Below the pieces are notes generated by a model that worked only from the letters and a program-made list of their open reading frames with translations, was not told the DNA's origin and searched no databases. The position numbers and the translations under genes are program-made. DNA of 9,146 nt. Source: Betaproteobacteria bacterium UBA931. GTDB lineage: Bacteria > Pseudomonadota > Gammaproteobacteria > Burkholderiales > Casimicrobiaceae. The stretch lies in contig DBDN01000005.1 of NCBI GenBank assembly GCA_002293615.1, forward strand, positions 540 to 9,685. Reading direction: 5' to 3'. The first letter of the stretch is position 1. Every line of letters starts with the position of its first letter. Below, in pieces: positions 1 through 6,245 of the stretch.

Positions 1-727
1 TAAACCCGCCCCACAGCGTAATCGAGGCGTGACGATACCCTCGCCCCCAATAATAGCCGGCAGCCAAAGACACACCAGGCGAACGCCAGTACACCGGGTA
101 AGACGGCCACCACCAATCACCGTAAACGATTACGGGATCGTAATACGGCACGTAAATCACTTCACTGGATGCAGGCGTAATCGTAATATAAGGTTGCGTC
201 GTTTCTGCATCCGTTCTTTCCCCAACAATTTGCTTGTCGTTGCTTGCCAGTGAATTCATGGCTTTGGCCTGTTGCCGCAAATACTGTATGCGCTCTGTCA
301 CCCGCTTTTGGTCGGACAACACGGCATCGCCAAGCTCTTGCATCCAACGCGGCTCATCATTCATGCGTTGCAAAACTTCGGGAACCGTCACCAACGCTTT
401 CACACTGGCATCCCAATCCATGACGTCAAGCACATTTTGCAGGCGCTCGCCTTCGACCTCAGGATTCATCGCCCGCCAACGCGCCGCTTCGATCACATCC
501 ACCGGATAAGTCGAGGCCATCAACACTTGGGCCAGCACCGCATCGGGATACAACGCAATCGGTGCCAGCAATGCGTCAAGGCGCTCTATGGAAATAATTT
601 CAGCCGCCTCTTCAGAAGAAACATATTCCGACTGGCCGGTTTCCTGGGCAATGACGGAAGAAAACGGAAAGCCGATCAGGCACAGCACAACCGGCAAGGA
701 AAGCCAAAAACGATCTTGATTTTTCAT
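1..727 (-). CDS. DUF3300 family exported protein, partial (C-terminus beyond the left edge)
   Basis: This reads open from an ATG at 727 to base 1 (242 codons) with no stop, so the C-terminal part lies outside the window. The N-terminus is a signal peptide: K2 and R6, a hydrophobic stretch, then a likely cleavage site at SSVIA-Q near residue 27. The mature part begins with the hallmark DUF3300 stretch (ERLDALLAPIALYPDAVLAQ, then MASTYP and EAARW), followed by a VPYYDP / YGDWWWPSYP motif and an aromatic, Gly-rich tail. A GGAG sequence lies eight bases before the ATG, supporting this start; a GTG one codon upstream is possible. DUF3300 proteins are exported proteins of unknown function in Proteobacteria, so only a periplasmic or envelope location can be inferred. 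It is 111 bases downstream of nth on the same strand, far enough to have its own promoter. The family call is from recognised motifs. Confidence 0.85.
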   Translation of the reverse strand, partial: MKNQDRFWLSLPVVLCLIGFPFSSVIAQETGQSEYVSSEEAAEIISIERLDALLAPIALYPDAVLAQVLMASTYPVDVIEAARWRAMNPEVEGERLQNVLDVMDWDASVKALVTVPEVLQRMNDEPRWMQELGDAVLSDQKRVTERIQYLRQQAKAMNSLASNDKQIVGERTDAETTQPYITITPASSEVIYVPYYDPVIVYGDWWWPSYPVYWRSPGVSLAAGYYWGRGYRHASITLWGGF

Positions 728-838
728 CACAGCTTCTCCAGAAAAATTTTTATCATTATCTTATACGCGATCCGGATAAAGCACTGAACGTGGCCGGTTT
801 TTATGTCACGAACTGTTCCCGCCATAACAGCCGCCAAA

Positions 839-1471
839 TCACAATGTTTTTCCCTCGAAATCACACAGATCGTTAACAATGCATTCCGGACAATGCGGCG
901 TTCGCGCCCGGCATACATATCGGCCATGTAAAATCAGCCAGTGATGCGCGTTTCTCCGATACTCATCGGGTACGACTTGCAAAAGATTCTCCTCCACTTC
1001 GCGCACGTTTTTGCCTGGCGCCAACCCCGTCCGGTTGGCAACGCGAAAAATATGTGTGTCTACCGCAATCGTCGGTTGCCCAAATGCGGTGTTCAATATC
1101 ACGTTTGCGGTTTTTCTGCCGACGCCCGGCAACTTTTCCAGTGCCTCACGGTCATTCGGCACTTGGCTGTGGTAATCGCGGATCAACATCTCGCACAGCG
1201 CAATGATATTGCGCGCCTTGGTGCGAAATAAACCGATCGACTGAATATGTTCAATCAACCCCTGTTCGCCAAGCGCCAGTATCGCCTCAGGTGTATTGGC
1301 GATCTCGAATAAATGAGGTGTCACTTTATTGACGCTTTTATCAGTCGCCTGCGCCGACAGCACCACCGCGATAAGCAGTTCAAATACTGAACGATAGTGC
1401 AGTTCCGTCGTCGGCTTCGGGTTAACCGACGCCAGCCGCTCAAAAAAAACACGAATTCTCGCGGGATTCAT
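839..1471 (-). CDS. nth: Endonuclease III (DNA glycosylase / AP lyase)
   Basis: Bifunctional base-excision repair enzyme that removes oxidised pyrimidines and cleaves the DNA at the resulting abasic site. The 210-residue product matches the usual Nth length (211 in E. coli) and is collinear with it. The helix-hairpin-helix is LPGVGRKTANVILN, with catalytic Lys120; the catalytic Asp138 sits in TIAVDTHIFRV. The C-terminal [4Fe-4S] loop has Cys187, 194, 197 and 203 in the family spacing C-x6-C-x2-C-x5-C. All key residues are present, so the enzyme should be active. The frame is open for 11 more codons upstream to 1504, but those lie inside rnfB and add nothing conserved. The chosen ATG overlaps the rnfB stop codon by one base (TAATG), so nth is probably translated by termination-reinitiation. 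It ends in TGA. Confidence 0.97.
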   Translation of the reverse strand: MNPARIRVFFERLASVNPKPTTELHYRSVFELLIAVVLSAQATDKSVNKVTPHLFEIANTPEAILALGEQGLIEHIQSIGLFRTKARNIIALCEMLIRDYHSQVPNDREALEKLPGVGRKTANVILNTAFGQPTIAVDTHIFRVANRTGLAPGKNVREVEENLLQVVPDEYRRNAHHWLILHGRYVCRARTPHCPECIVNDLCDFEGKTL

Positions 1472-2097
1472 TATCCGTTTTTTTCTCCACGCTGTTGCGC
1501 CCATTGCAAACGCCGCGCCCGCGCCTTGGATAACGCCTCCTGTACCGCCTGCCGACGTTTGTGCGTTTCATCCTGCTTTGCCATACGCGGCAGCGATTGC
1601 TTCAGCAACCGCTGCAATCGCGCATGATAGCGTGTCCGCGCATCATCGGCGTCCCGATTTGTCCACACATGCGCCGTCGGCACAAGTTTCATGCAATCCA
1701 CTGGGCACGCCGGGATACATAACCCGCACCCGGAACACAGCAATGGCAACACACTGTGCATTCGTTTGGACGCGCCGATCAACGCGTCTAACGGGCATTC
1801 CCGCAGGCAACGCGTACAACCGATACAGTCGGCCTCAATAATTTCAACACATTGCGCCGCGCGCTCTTCAAAGACAATATTTTCCGGCAGCAAAACGCGC
1901 ATGAACCGCGCCAGCTCTTCCGCAACACGCTTTCCGCCCGGCGTACAAAGCGTTGGCGACGCTTTCTTCCGCGCCAAAGCTTGAGCATAATGAGCGCAAT
2001 CGACATAGCCGCATTGCCGGCATTGGAACTGAGGCAACAAAGCATCAAGCCGTGCCGCTTCATCGTCCAATTGCATGGGAACCACAAGATGCCGCAT
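1471..2097 (-). CDS. rnfB: RnfB/RsxB-type ferredoxin, stand-alone soluble form
   Basis: Iron-sulfur electron carrier related to subunit B of the Rnf/Rsx complex. Visible modules are an N-terminal Fe-S domain with Cys26, 29, 34 and 51 (QCRQCGYVDC, later CTPGG), then two ferredoxin-type [4Fe-4S] motifs: Cys91/94/97/101 (CIGCTRCLRECP) and Cys121/124/127/131 (CSGCGLCIPACP). The last 60 or so residues are rich in Arg, Lys and Gln and probably helical. The N-terminal membrane helix of true Rnf subunit B is absent, and no other rnf/rsx gene is nearby, so this is the stand-alone type found next to nth in betaproteobacteria; its partner is unknown. The start is uncertain: neither the ATG at 2097 nor the in-frame ATG at 2076 (MQLDDEAARLD, closer to where the homology begins) has a good Shine-Dalgarno sequence. 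The stop overlaps the nth start. Confidence 0.88.
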   Translation of the reverse strand: MRHLVVPMQLDDEAARLDALLPQFQCRQCGYVDCAHYAQALARKKASPTLCTPGGKRVAEELARFMRVLLPENIVFEERAAQCVEIIEADCIGCTRCLRECPLDALIGASKRMHSVLPLLCSGCGLCIPACPVDCMKLVPTAHVWTNRDADDARTRYHARLQRLLKQSLPRMAKQDETHKRRQAVQEALSKARARRLQWAQQRGEKNG

Positions 2098-2108
2098 TAC
2101 TTTTTTTG

Positions 2109-2139
2109 AAAAACCGGCGGGTTAATAGCTTCCCGGCGG
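2109..2139 (-). terminator. Probable intrinsic terminator behind dnaB
   Basis: Read on the minus strand, a stem CCG-C-CGGG (2139-2132) pairs with CCCG-C-CGG (2121-2114) around a ten-base loop, with one C/C mismatch. Five T residues (2113-2109) follow. The loop contains the second in-frame stop (2124-2122) of the extended dnaB frame. The rnfB ATG at 2097 is only 11 bases past the T-run, so if this terminates well, rnfB and nth depend on readthrough or on a promoter inside dnaB. The mismatch and short T-run make it moderate in strength. Confidence 0.45.
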
Positions 2140-2163
2140 GGCAAAGCTTTCAAAACGCGTATA
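2122..2163 (-). other. In-frame remnant of the dnaB C-terminal tail behind a TAA stop
   Basis: Directly after the dnaB TAA (2166-2164), the same frame continues for 13 sense codons reading YTRFESFAPPGSY, then a second TAA (2124-2122). This matches the normal end of DnaB proteins, where the last strand runs VRLTF-x-G-x-[YW]-[TS]-[RK]-F-[ED] (E. coli ends in GQWSRFDNYAG and a few more residues). The stop therefore sits at a single codon inside a conserved block, with the rest intact. A one-base change from CAA, GAA or AAA would create it. It may be a true recent nonsense mutation, a base-call error, or an occasionally read-through stop. Confidence 0.7.
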
Positions 2164-3492
2164 TTAGCCAAGAAACGCCAAACGCACCATACCGGTCGGC
2201 CCATTTCTTTGTTTGCCGATAATGATTTCCGCCGTCCCCTTATCCTGAGAATCCGTGTTATACACTTCATCGCGGTAGATAAACAAAATAACGTCGGCAT
2301 CCTGTTCGATCGCGCCGGACTCGCGCAAGTCTGACATGACAGGTCTCTTATTCGGGCGCTGCTCAAGGCTGCGGTTTAACTGGGAAAGCGCAATCACAGG
2401 CACATGCAGTTCTTTGGCCAACGCCTTGAGCGATCGGGAAATTTCCGAAATTTCGGTAGCGCGATTTTCGCCTTGCGCCGTGCTGCGCATCAACTGCAGA
2501 TAATCGACAATGACCAAGCCCAACTCCTTATATTGCCGCTTCAAACGTCGCGCCCGTGAACGCACTTCGATGGAGCTGAGCGCCGGTGTTTCGTCGATGA
2601 GCATGGGCGCGTCGCTCAGGCGTCCGAGCGCATGCGTCAATTTATCCCAGTCATCATTATGCAAGCGGCCAACGCGAAGATTCTGGCTGGACAAACGCCC
2701 GACCGAACCGATCATCCTCTGCGCCAATTGTGTCGACGACATCTCCATGGAAAAAATCACCACCGGCAATTTTTTTTCGATCGCCACATGCTCCCCGATA
2801 TTGAGCGCCAATGCCGTTTTGCCCATGGACGGCCGCCCGGCAATCACGATCAGATCGCCTTCCTGAAATCCGGAGGTCATCTGATCAAGATCGGCAAAAC
2901 CGGTGGGCACGCCGGTCACATCGGAAGGGTCTTCGCGCTGATAAAGCGTCTCAATGCGCGTCACCGCTTCGGCCAACGCGTCTTTAATTTCAATAAATTG
3001 CTTTTGTCCGCGGACACCTTGCTCGGCGATATTCAAAATATTGGCTTCCGCTTCGTCGAGCACTTCGGTCGCGCTCTTGCCAAACGGGTTATGTGCACTG
3101 TCGGCAATTTTCCCCGCGGTACTGATCAATTGCCGCAATACCGAGCGATCGCGCACGATCTGCGCATAATGGCGAATATTTGCAGCAGTCGGCACGTTCT
3201 GTGCCAACGCGCCGATATACGCCAAGCCGCCGACGTAATCCAGCTTCTGCATCGCCTCAAGCGCTTCGGAAACCGTGATGATATCAATGGCTTTCCCGGC
3301 ATTACCGAGTTTTTCGATGTGCTCAAAAATCAAGCGATGGGCTTCAGCATAAAAATCGTCGCGCGACAACACATCGGCAACACGATCCAGCGCTTCACCG
3401 TCAATCAACAATCCGCCTAAAACCGCCTGCTCCGCCTCCAGCGAATGCGGCGGCAACTTCAGCACCTCAATTTCCCGATCCGGTTCCGACAT
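2164..3492 (-). CDS. dnaB: Replicative DNA helicase DnaB, stop codon 14 codons early
   Basis: Ring-shaped hexameric ATP-dependent helicase that unwinds DNA 5'-3' at the replication fork. Residues about 12-115 are the DnaB N-terminal helical domain (PPHSLEAEQAVLGGLL), followed by a linker and the RecA-like motor. In the motor, Walker A is GRPSMGKT (219-226), FSMEMS carries the probable catalytic Glu250, Walker B is LVIVDYLQL with Asp330, and KQRNGP (427-432) carries the arginine finger Arg429. The product is 442 residues; homologues are commonly about 460-470. It ends at VRLAFLG, where the final conserved strand should continue; that continuation lies in frame behind the stop. The motor motifs are complete, so helicase activity is plausible even for the short form. 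A weak GGATGAG lies before the ATG. The 223 bases upstream to the modA-like gene show no convincing sigma70 promoter. The gene is not beside rplI here, unlike in many relatives. Confidence 0.96.
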   Translation of the reverse strand: MSEPDREIEVLKLPPHSLEAEQAVLGGLLIDGEALDRVADVLSRDDFYAEAHRLIFEHIEKLGNAGKAIDIITVSEALEAMQKLDYVGGLAYIGALAQNVPTAANIRHYAQIVRDRSVLRQLISTAGKIADSAHNPFGKSATEVLDEAEANILNIAEQGVRGQKQFIEIKDALAEAVTRIETLYQREDPSDVTGVPTGFADLDQMTSGFQEGDLIVIAGRPSMGKTALALNIGEHVAIEKKLPVVIFSMEMSSTQLAQRMIGSVGRLSSQNLRVGRLHNDDWDKLTHALGRLSDAPMLIDETPALSSIEVRSRARRLKRQYKELGLVIVDYLQLMRSTAQGENRATEISEISRSLKALAKELHVPVIALSQLNRSLEQRPNKRPVMSDLRESGAIEQDADVILFIYRDEVYNTDSQDKGTAEIIIGKQRNGPTGMVRLAFLG

Positions 3493-3715
3493 GGCTCATC
3501 CACAAAAGAAAGTGGAAGCATACAGGATGCCGCGTATTCCATAAAGGGCTTCCGATACATATGGCTTACTTTAAAAGTCTTAATTTTCAATTGCTTAAAT
3601 ATCAAGACCGAGGCTGATATCCCTGTGTTTTCGCGAAAGAAATCGCCACACCGCCCACCGGCATGAAATATAAACAAACAACCTTTTCTCCACGACGCGC
3701 CGCTTTTATCGTCAG

Positions 3716-4549
3716 TCAATAGTACCCAAGCGCCGCTGCCGTTTCGCCGCCCGGCAATTTATAGCCATAATCGAGCAGCAGCTTTTTGACTTCACGCCGA
3801 CGCATGAAGTCAAAGAAAAGCTGCGCGGTTTGCCCCGCGCCTTTAAGCAACACCATTTCCTGCGTGATTGGCGAACATATGGCATCAGAAAGCAAAACGG
3901 CACGACCGCCATTATCGCGTACAAGATTCTTCGCTTGCACATAAGCAATCAACGCGCCTTCCGCATTCTGATTCACCGAGGGCAGTACCATCTGGGCAAC
4001 ATCATTGACGATGATGAGCTTGCTTTGGATATCGTCCCAGACGAGTTTGCGCCGCAACGCTTCCTTGGCAAGCCGACCGTAGCTTGAGTTATCCGGGTCG
4101 GCAATGACAAAACGCGTCAAACGTCCTTCGCGCAACGCGCCGCGCACATCGCCCAAAAACGCATCCGCGTTTAACGCCGAGCGACGCGGCGTATAAAGCG
4201 CAAGACTATCCAATGCATATGCCTGCGGATCCTTGAACGTTTTACCTTCTTCCTTTAATTTTTGTGGCCAGGTATCGCCACCCGCCAAGAACAGTTCAAC
4301 CGCCGCGCCATCCCGTATATCACGATAGATGTTACCGGGCGCGTCAAATCGCAACGCCATCTTGCCGCCGCCGGCCTCTTCAAATAAGCGCGCAATCACG
4401 GGCAATACCTGCTGCAAATCGGTCGATGCCGCGACAACCGGCAAGGACGGCGGTTCCTCTTTGCCTTGTGCAAAAACACAAACGTTGAACATCAGGCACA
4501 ACGGCATCGCCAACCCCCACAAGCGAGAAAAAGTTGTTTTTATATCCAT
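3716..4549 (-). CDS. ModA-like periplasmic substrate-binding protein, orphan
   Basis: A 277-residue exported protein of the molybdate-type ABC substrate-binding family. Residues 1-28 form a signal peptide (K4 and R9, hydrophobic core, cleavage near VFAQ-G). Family landmarks follow in order: VVAASTDLQ (38-46), APGNIYRDI (70-78, where ModA usually has SSGNFYAQI), TWPQKL (93-98), VIADPDNSSYGRLA (148-161, usually IANP..APYGRAA), VNDVAQ (181-186), and a C-terminal AQLFFDFMRRREVKKLLLDYGY like the ModA end. The serine that contacts oxyanion in the SSGN loop is replaced by Ala-Pro, so the ligand need not be molybdate. No modB or modC permease or ATPase gene is adjacent, so it may be an orphan receptor or work with a distant transporter. 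No Shine-Dalgarno sequence precedes the ATG. An inner ATG at residue 15 would remove the basic N-region and is less likely. It ends in TGA. Confidence 0.82.
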   Translation of the reverse strand: MDIKTTFSRLWGLAMPLCLMFNVCVFAQGKEEPPSLPVVAASTDLQQVLPVIARLFEEAGGGKMALRFDAPGNIYRDIRDGAAVELFLAGGDTWPQKLKEEGKTFKDPQAYALDSLALYTPRRSALNADAFLGDVRGALREGRLTRFVIADPDNSSYGRLAKEALRRKLVWDDIQSKLIIVNDVAQMVLPSVNQNAEGALIAYVQAKNLVRDNGGRAVLLSDAICSPITQEMVLLKGAGQTAQLFFDFMRRREVKKLLLDYGYKLPGGETAAALGYY

Positions 4550-4555
4550 GACAAA

Positions 4556-4585
4556 ATTATACTATCGTTCGACACGATGTTTTAA
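4556..4585 (-). promoter_or_regulatory. Possible promoter of the modA-like gene, almost touching its start codon
   Basis: On the minus strand a perfect TATAAT (4561-4556) lies six bases before the ATG at 4549, with a weak -35 candidate TTAAAA (4585-4580) 18 bases upstream. A transcript started by this element would begin at or near the start codon, i.e. leaderless, which fits the missing Shine-Dalgarno sequence. The poor -35 keeps this tentative. Confidence 0.35.
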
Positions 4586-4633
4586 TATTTCCGATATGCG
4601 ATAATTCAGCGCAACTGTTTTTTGTTTTTACCC

Positions 4634-5134
4634 ATGAGAAAAAGCCGCCTTTTTGTTTTTTTTCTGCTCCTGCCAATGCTTGCCGGCTGCGACGACGATT
4701 CCGTTATGGTCGCGCCCGATCCGGCGTCTTCTGTTGCCGTCACATCGCAGGAAGCGGCGGTCGATAACCCAATAACACCTTCCCAACCGTTGCAGAATGT
4801 GCCTTGGTCGTGGCAATACACGGTAAGCAAAGACGGCAACAAAACCGCGCCTGATCATCCTGAGAATTATGTCCTGTTGTTGCGGCCGGATGGCGGTATT
4901 GCCGTGCGCGCCGATTGCAATCGCGGCGGTTCCGCCTTCAAAGAACGGGAAGGCGGCAAAATTGAACTGGAAGCCATCGCAATGACCAAGATGCTGTGCC
5001 CGCCGGAATCCAGAAGCAATGAATTTATTGCCGATCTGCACGGTATTGAAAGCTACCGTATGAACGGCAATATGTTAATGCTGACCCTGCGCAATCAAAG
5101 CACCATGTTTTTTACGCCGCTGGTGACGCCTTAA
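4634..5134 (+). CDS. META-domain (HslJ-like) lipoprotein
   Basis: A 166-residue predicted lipoprotein. The N-terminus (MRKSR, then a phenylalanine/leucine-rich core) ends in the lipobox LAGC, so Cys19 should be lipidated. Residues 20-22 are Asp; Asp at +2 is the inner-membrane retention signal in enterobacteria, but the rule may differ here. A low-complexity linker to about residue 55 is followed by a META domain: PWSWQY (57-62), ENYVLLLRPDGGIAVRADCN (77-96), EAIAMTKMLCPPES (113-126), and a final YRMNGNMLMLTLRNQSTMFF (141-160). Cys95 and Cys122 may pair. META/HslJ domains are envelope proteins linked to stress or antibiotic tolerance in a few species; the function here is unknown. The ATG at 4634 puts the charged residues at the N-terminus; a TTG four codons upstream is less likely. 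No clear Shine-Dalgarno sequence. It ends six bases before the menA-like gene, suggesting an operon. Confidence 0.8.
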   Translation: MRKSRLFVFFLLLPMLAGCDDDSVMVAPDPASSVAVTSQEAAVDNPITPSQPLQNVPWSWQYTVSKDGNKTAPDHPENYVLLLRPDGGIAVRADCNRGGSAFKEREGGKIELEAIAMTKMLCPPESRSNEFIADLHGIESYRMNGNMLMLTLRNQSTMFFTPLVTP

Positions 5135-5140
5135 TTTCGC

Positions 5141-6055
5141 ATGCACGATATCGTCAACAACATCAAGCCCGGCTCATGGGGCGCGTGGAAAATCGCTTTT
5201 CGCCCGAAAACCTTGTGGGTCGCTACCGTACCGGTCGTCTGCGCAACTGCATTGATGTTTGCGCTGCATTACCCGATTCACTTGCCCTCGCTCATTCTGG
5301 CAATGCTGTGTGCAATCATGATTCAGGTCATCACCAATCTGCAAAACGACGTCGGCTATACCGCGCGCGGACACGAAACCGGCGCGCGCGTCGGCATGCC
5401 GCGCGCCACACAAACCGGCTTATTGACACCGCGGCAAATTCGCCGCGGGTTGCTTTTCTGTGTATTGGTAACAACGTTGCTCGGTTTGCCCTTGGTGGTC
5501 TGGCATGGCTGGCTTGTCCTGCTGATCGGCACCGGTTCGATGGTTGCCGCCGTCTTGTATATGGCGGGAACGCGCCCGCTGGCATATACGGCGTGGAGCG
5601 AGGTCGTCGTCTTTATCTTCTTCGGGTTGGTTGCGGTCAACGGCACCACCTACCTGTTCGCGCACCGAGGCCTTGCCGCTTCGTGGTGCTTATCCGTCGC
5701 CATTGGCCTATTGGCAGCGGCGGTACTGCTGGTCAATAACTACCGCGATGCCGAACATGACCGTAACACCGGGCGGCATACGCTGGTGGTAACCTTGGGC
5801 CAACGCAAATCGCAGATTATTTACGGCCTGATGATCTTTACGCCTTTTGTCCTGCTGCTTCCGTTAGCCCGTATTACACCGCTTTTTCTGCTGTCCTGGC
5901 TGACATTACCGTTTGCCGTTCGCACCTATCACGCGCTGGCATCGAGCGCGCCGGGATTGCATTTCAATGATATCTTGATCCGTACCGTTCGACTGGAGGC
6001 GCTTTTTGGCTTTTTTTTCACTCTTGGCGGTGTACTTGCCCGGCTGTTGCCTTAA
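5141..6055 (+). CDS. menA: UbiA-family prenyltransferase, MenA-like
   Basis: Integral inner-membrane prenyltransferase of 304 residues with about eight or nine hydrophobic helices. MenA attaches a polyprenyl chain to 1,4-dihydroxy-2-naphthoate in menaquinone synthesis. The MenA-like features are FRPKTLWVATVPV (20-32), NLQNDVGYTARGHET (66-80) and MPRATQTGLLTPRQIRRG (86-103), a stretch that resembles GP.RVTQSGLLSP in MenA, plus the second aspartate motif NNYRDAEHDRNTGRHTLVV (199-217). The first motif is unusual: compared with NDYFDFKKGxDT it keeps Asp70, but the second Asp is Tyr73-like and the third is Glu79. This may mark a subfamily with another aromatic acceptor. No other men gene is in view, so the acceptor is not established. 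It follows the lipoprotein gene after six bases with only a weak, distant GGTGA upstream. Family certain; MenA assignment probable. Confidence 0.78.
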   Translation: MHDIVNNIKPGSWGAWKIAFRPKTLWVATVPVVCATALMFALHYPIHLPSLILAMLCAIMIQVITNLQNDVGYTARGHETGARVGMPRATQTGLLTPRQIRRGLLFCVLVTTLLGLPLVVWHGWLVLLIGTGSMVAAVLYMAGTRPLAYTAWSEVVVFIFFGLVAVNGTTYLFAHRGLAASWCLSVAIGLLAAAVLLVNNYRDAEHDRNTGRHTLVVTLGQRKSQIIYGLMIFTPFVLLLPLARITPLFLLSWLTLPFAVRTYHALASSAPGLHFNDILIRTVRLEALFGFFFTLGGVLARLLP

Positions 6056-6134
6056 ACTTTTCGGCCACTCATGTCGGAAAATCCTTTTAAAATGCCATTT
6101 GCCTTGAATAAACTGTATTTTTCCGCGAAACCCT

Positions 6135-6165
6135 GCCCGATTTGTATTTTGGGCGCAACTTTTTT
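6135..6165 (+). terminator. Weak candidate terminator behind the menA-like gene
   Basis: GCCC (6135-6138) can pair with GGGC (6151-6154) across a 12-base loop. A run of six T residues (6160-6165) begins five bases after the stem. The short stem and the gap before the T-run make it weak, but nothing better exists between 6056 and 6190. A 66-codon frame through this gap (6071-6271) runs into accA and looks non-coding. Confidence 0.25.
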
Positions 6166-6190
6166 CAAAAACGCTGTAACCACAAATCGT

Positions 6191-6219
6191 TTTTTCTTCC
6201 CCAAATTTTGCGCTATGAT
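6191..6219 (+). promoter_or_regulatory. Candidate accA promoter
   Basis: TATGAT (6214-6219) is a good -10 match, 26 bases before the accA ATG, which would leave a leader of about 20 bases. The -35 position (TTTTTC, 6191-6196, spacer 17) is poor, so an activator or another sigma factor could be involved. GGAA (6236-6239) six bases before the ATG is the likely ribosome-binding site. Confidence 0.4.
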
Positions 6220-6245
6220 TCCTCTTTCTTTTTTCGGAACGACTT

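Noticed and set aside
272..787. A 171-codon plus-strand open frame opposite the DUF3300 gene
   Set aside because: Antisense to a clear signal-peptide-bearing DUF3300 gene; the composition is that of an antisense shadow and no motif is present.
2632..3420. A 262-codon plus-strand open frame opposite dnaB
   Set aside because: It is a mirror of the dnaB coding frame, rich in His, Arg and Gln with no family resemblance, while the minus-strand DnaB motifs are unambiguous.
3629..3638. Perfect ten-base palindrome TTTCGCGAAA upstream of dnaB, considered as an operator
   Set aside because: A single ten-base palindrome is expected by chance in several kilobases, no second copy or nearby promoter supports it, and no known regulator site was recognised.
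3459..3719. An 86-codon minus-strand frame filling the modA-dnaB gap
   Set aside because: Overlaps the real dnaB start, has no convincing ribosome-binding site and resembles nothing known.
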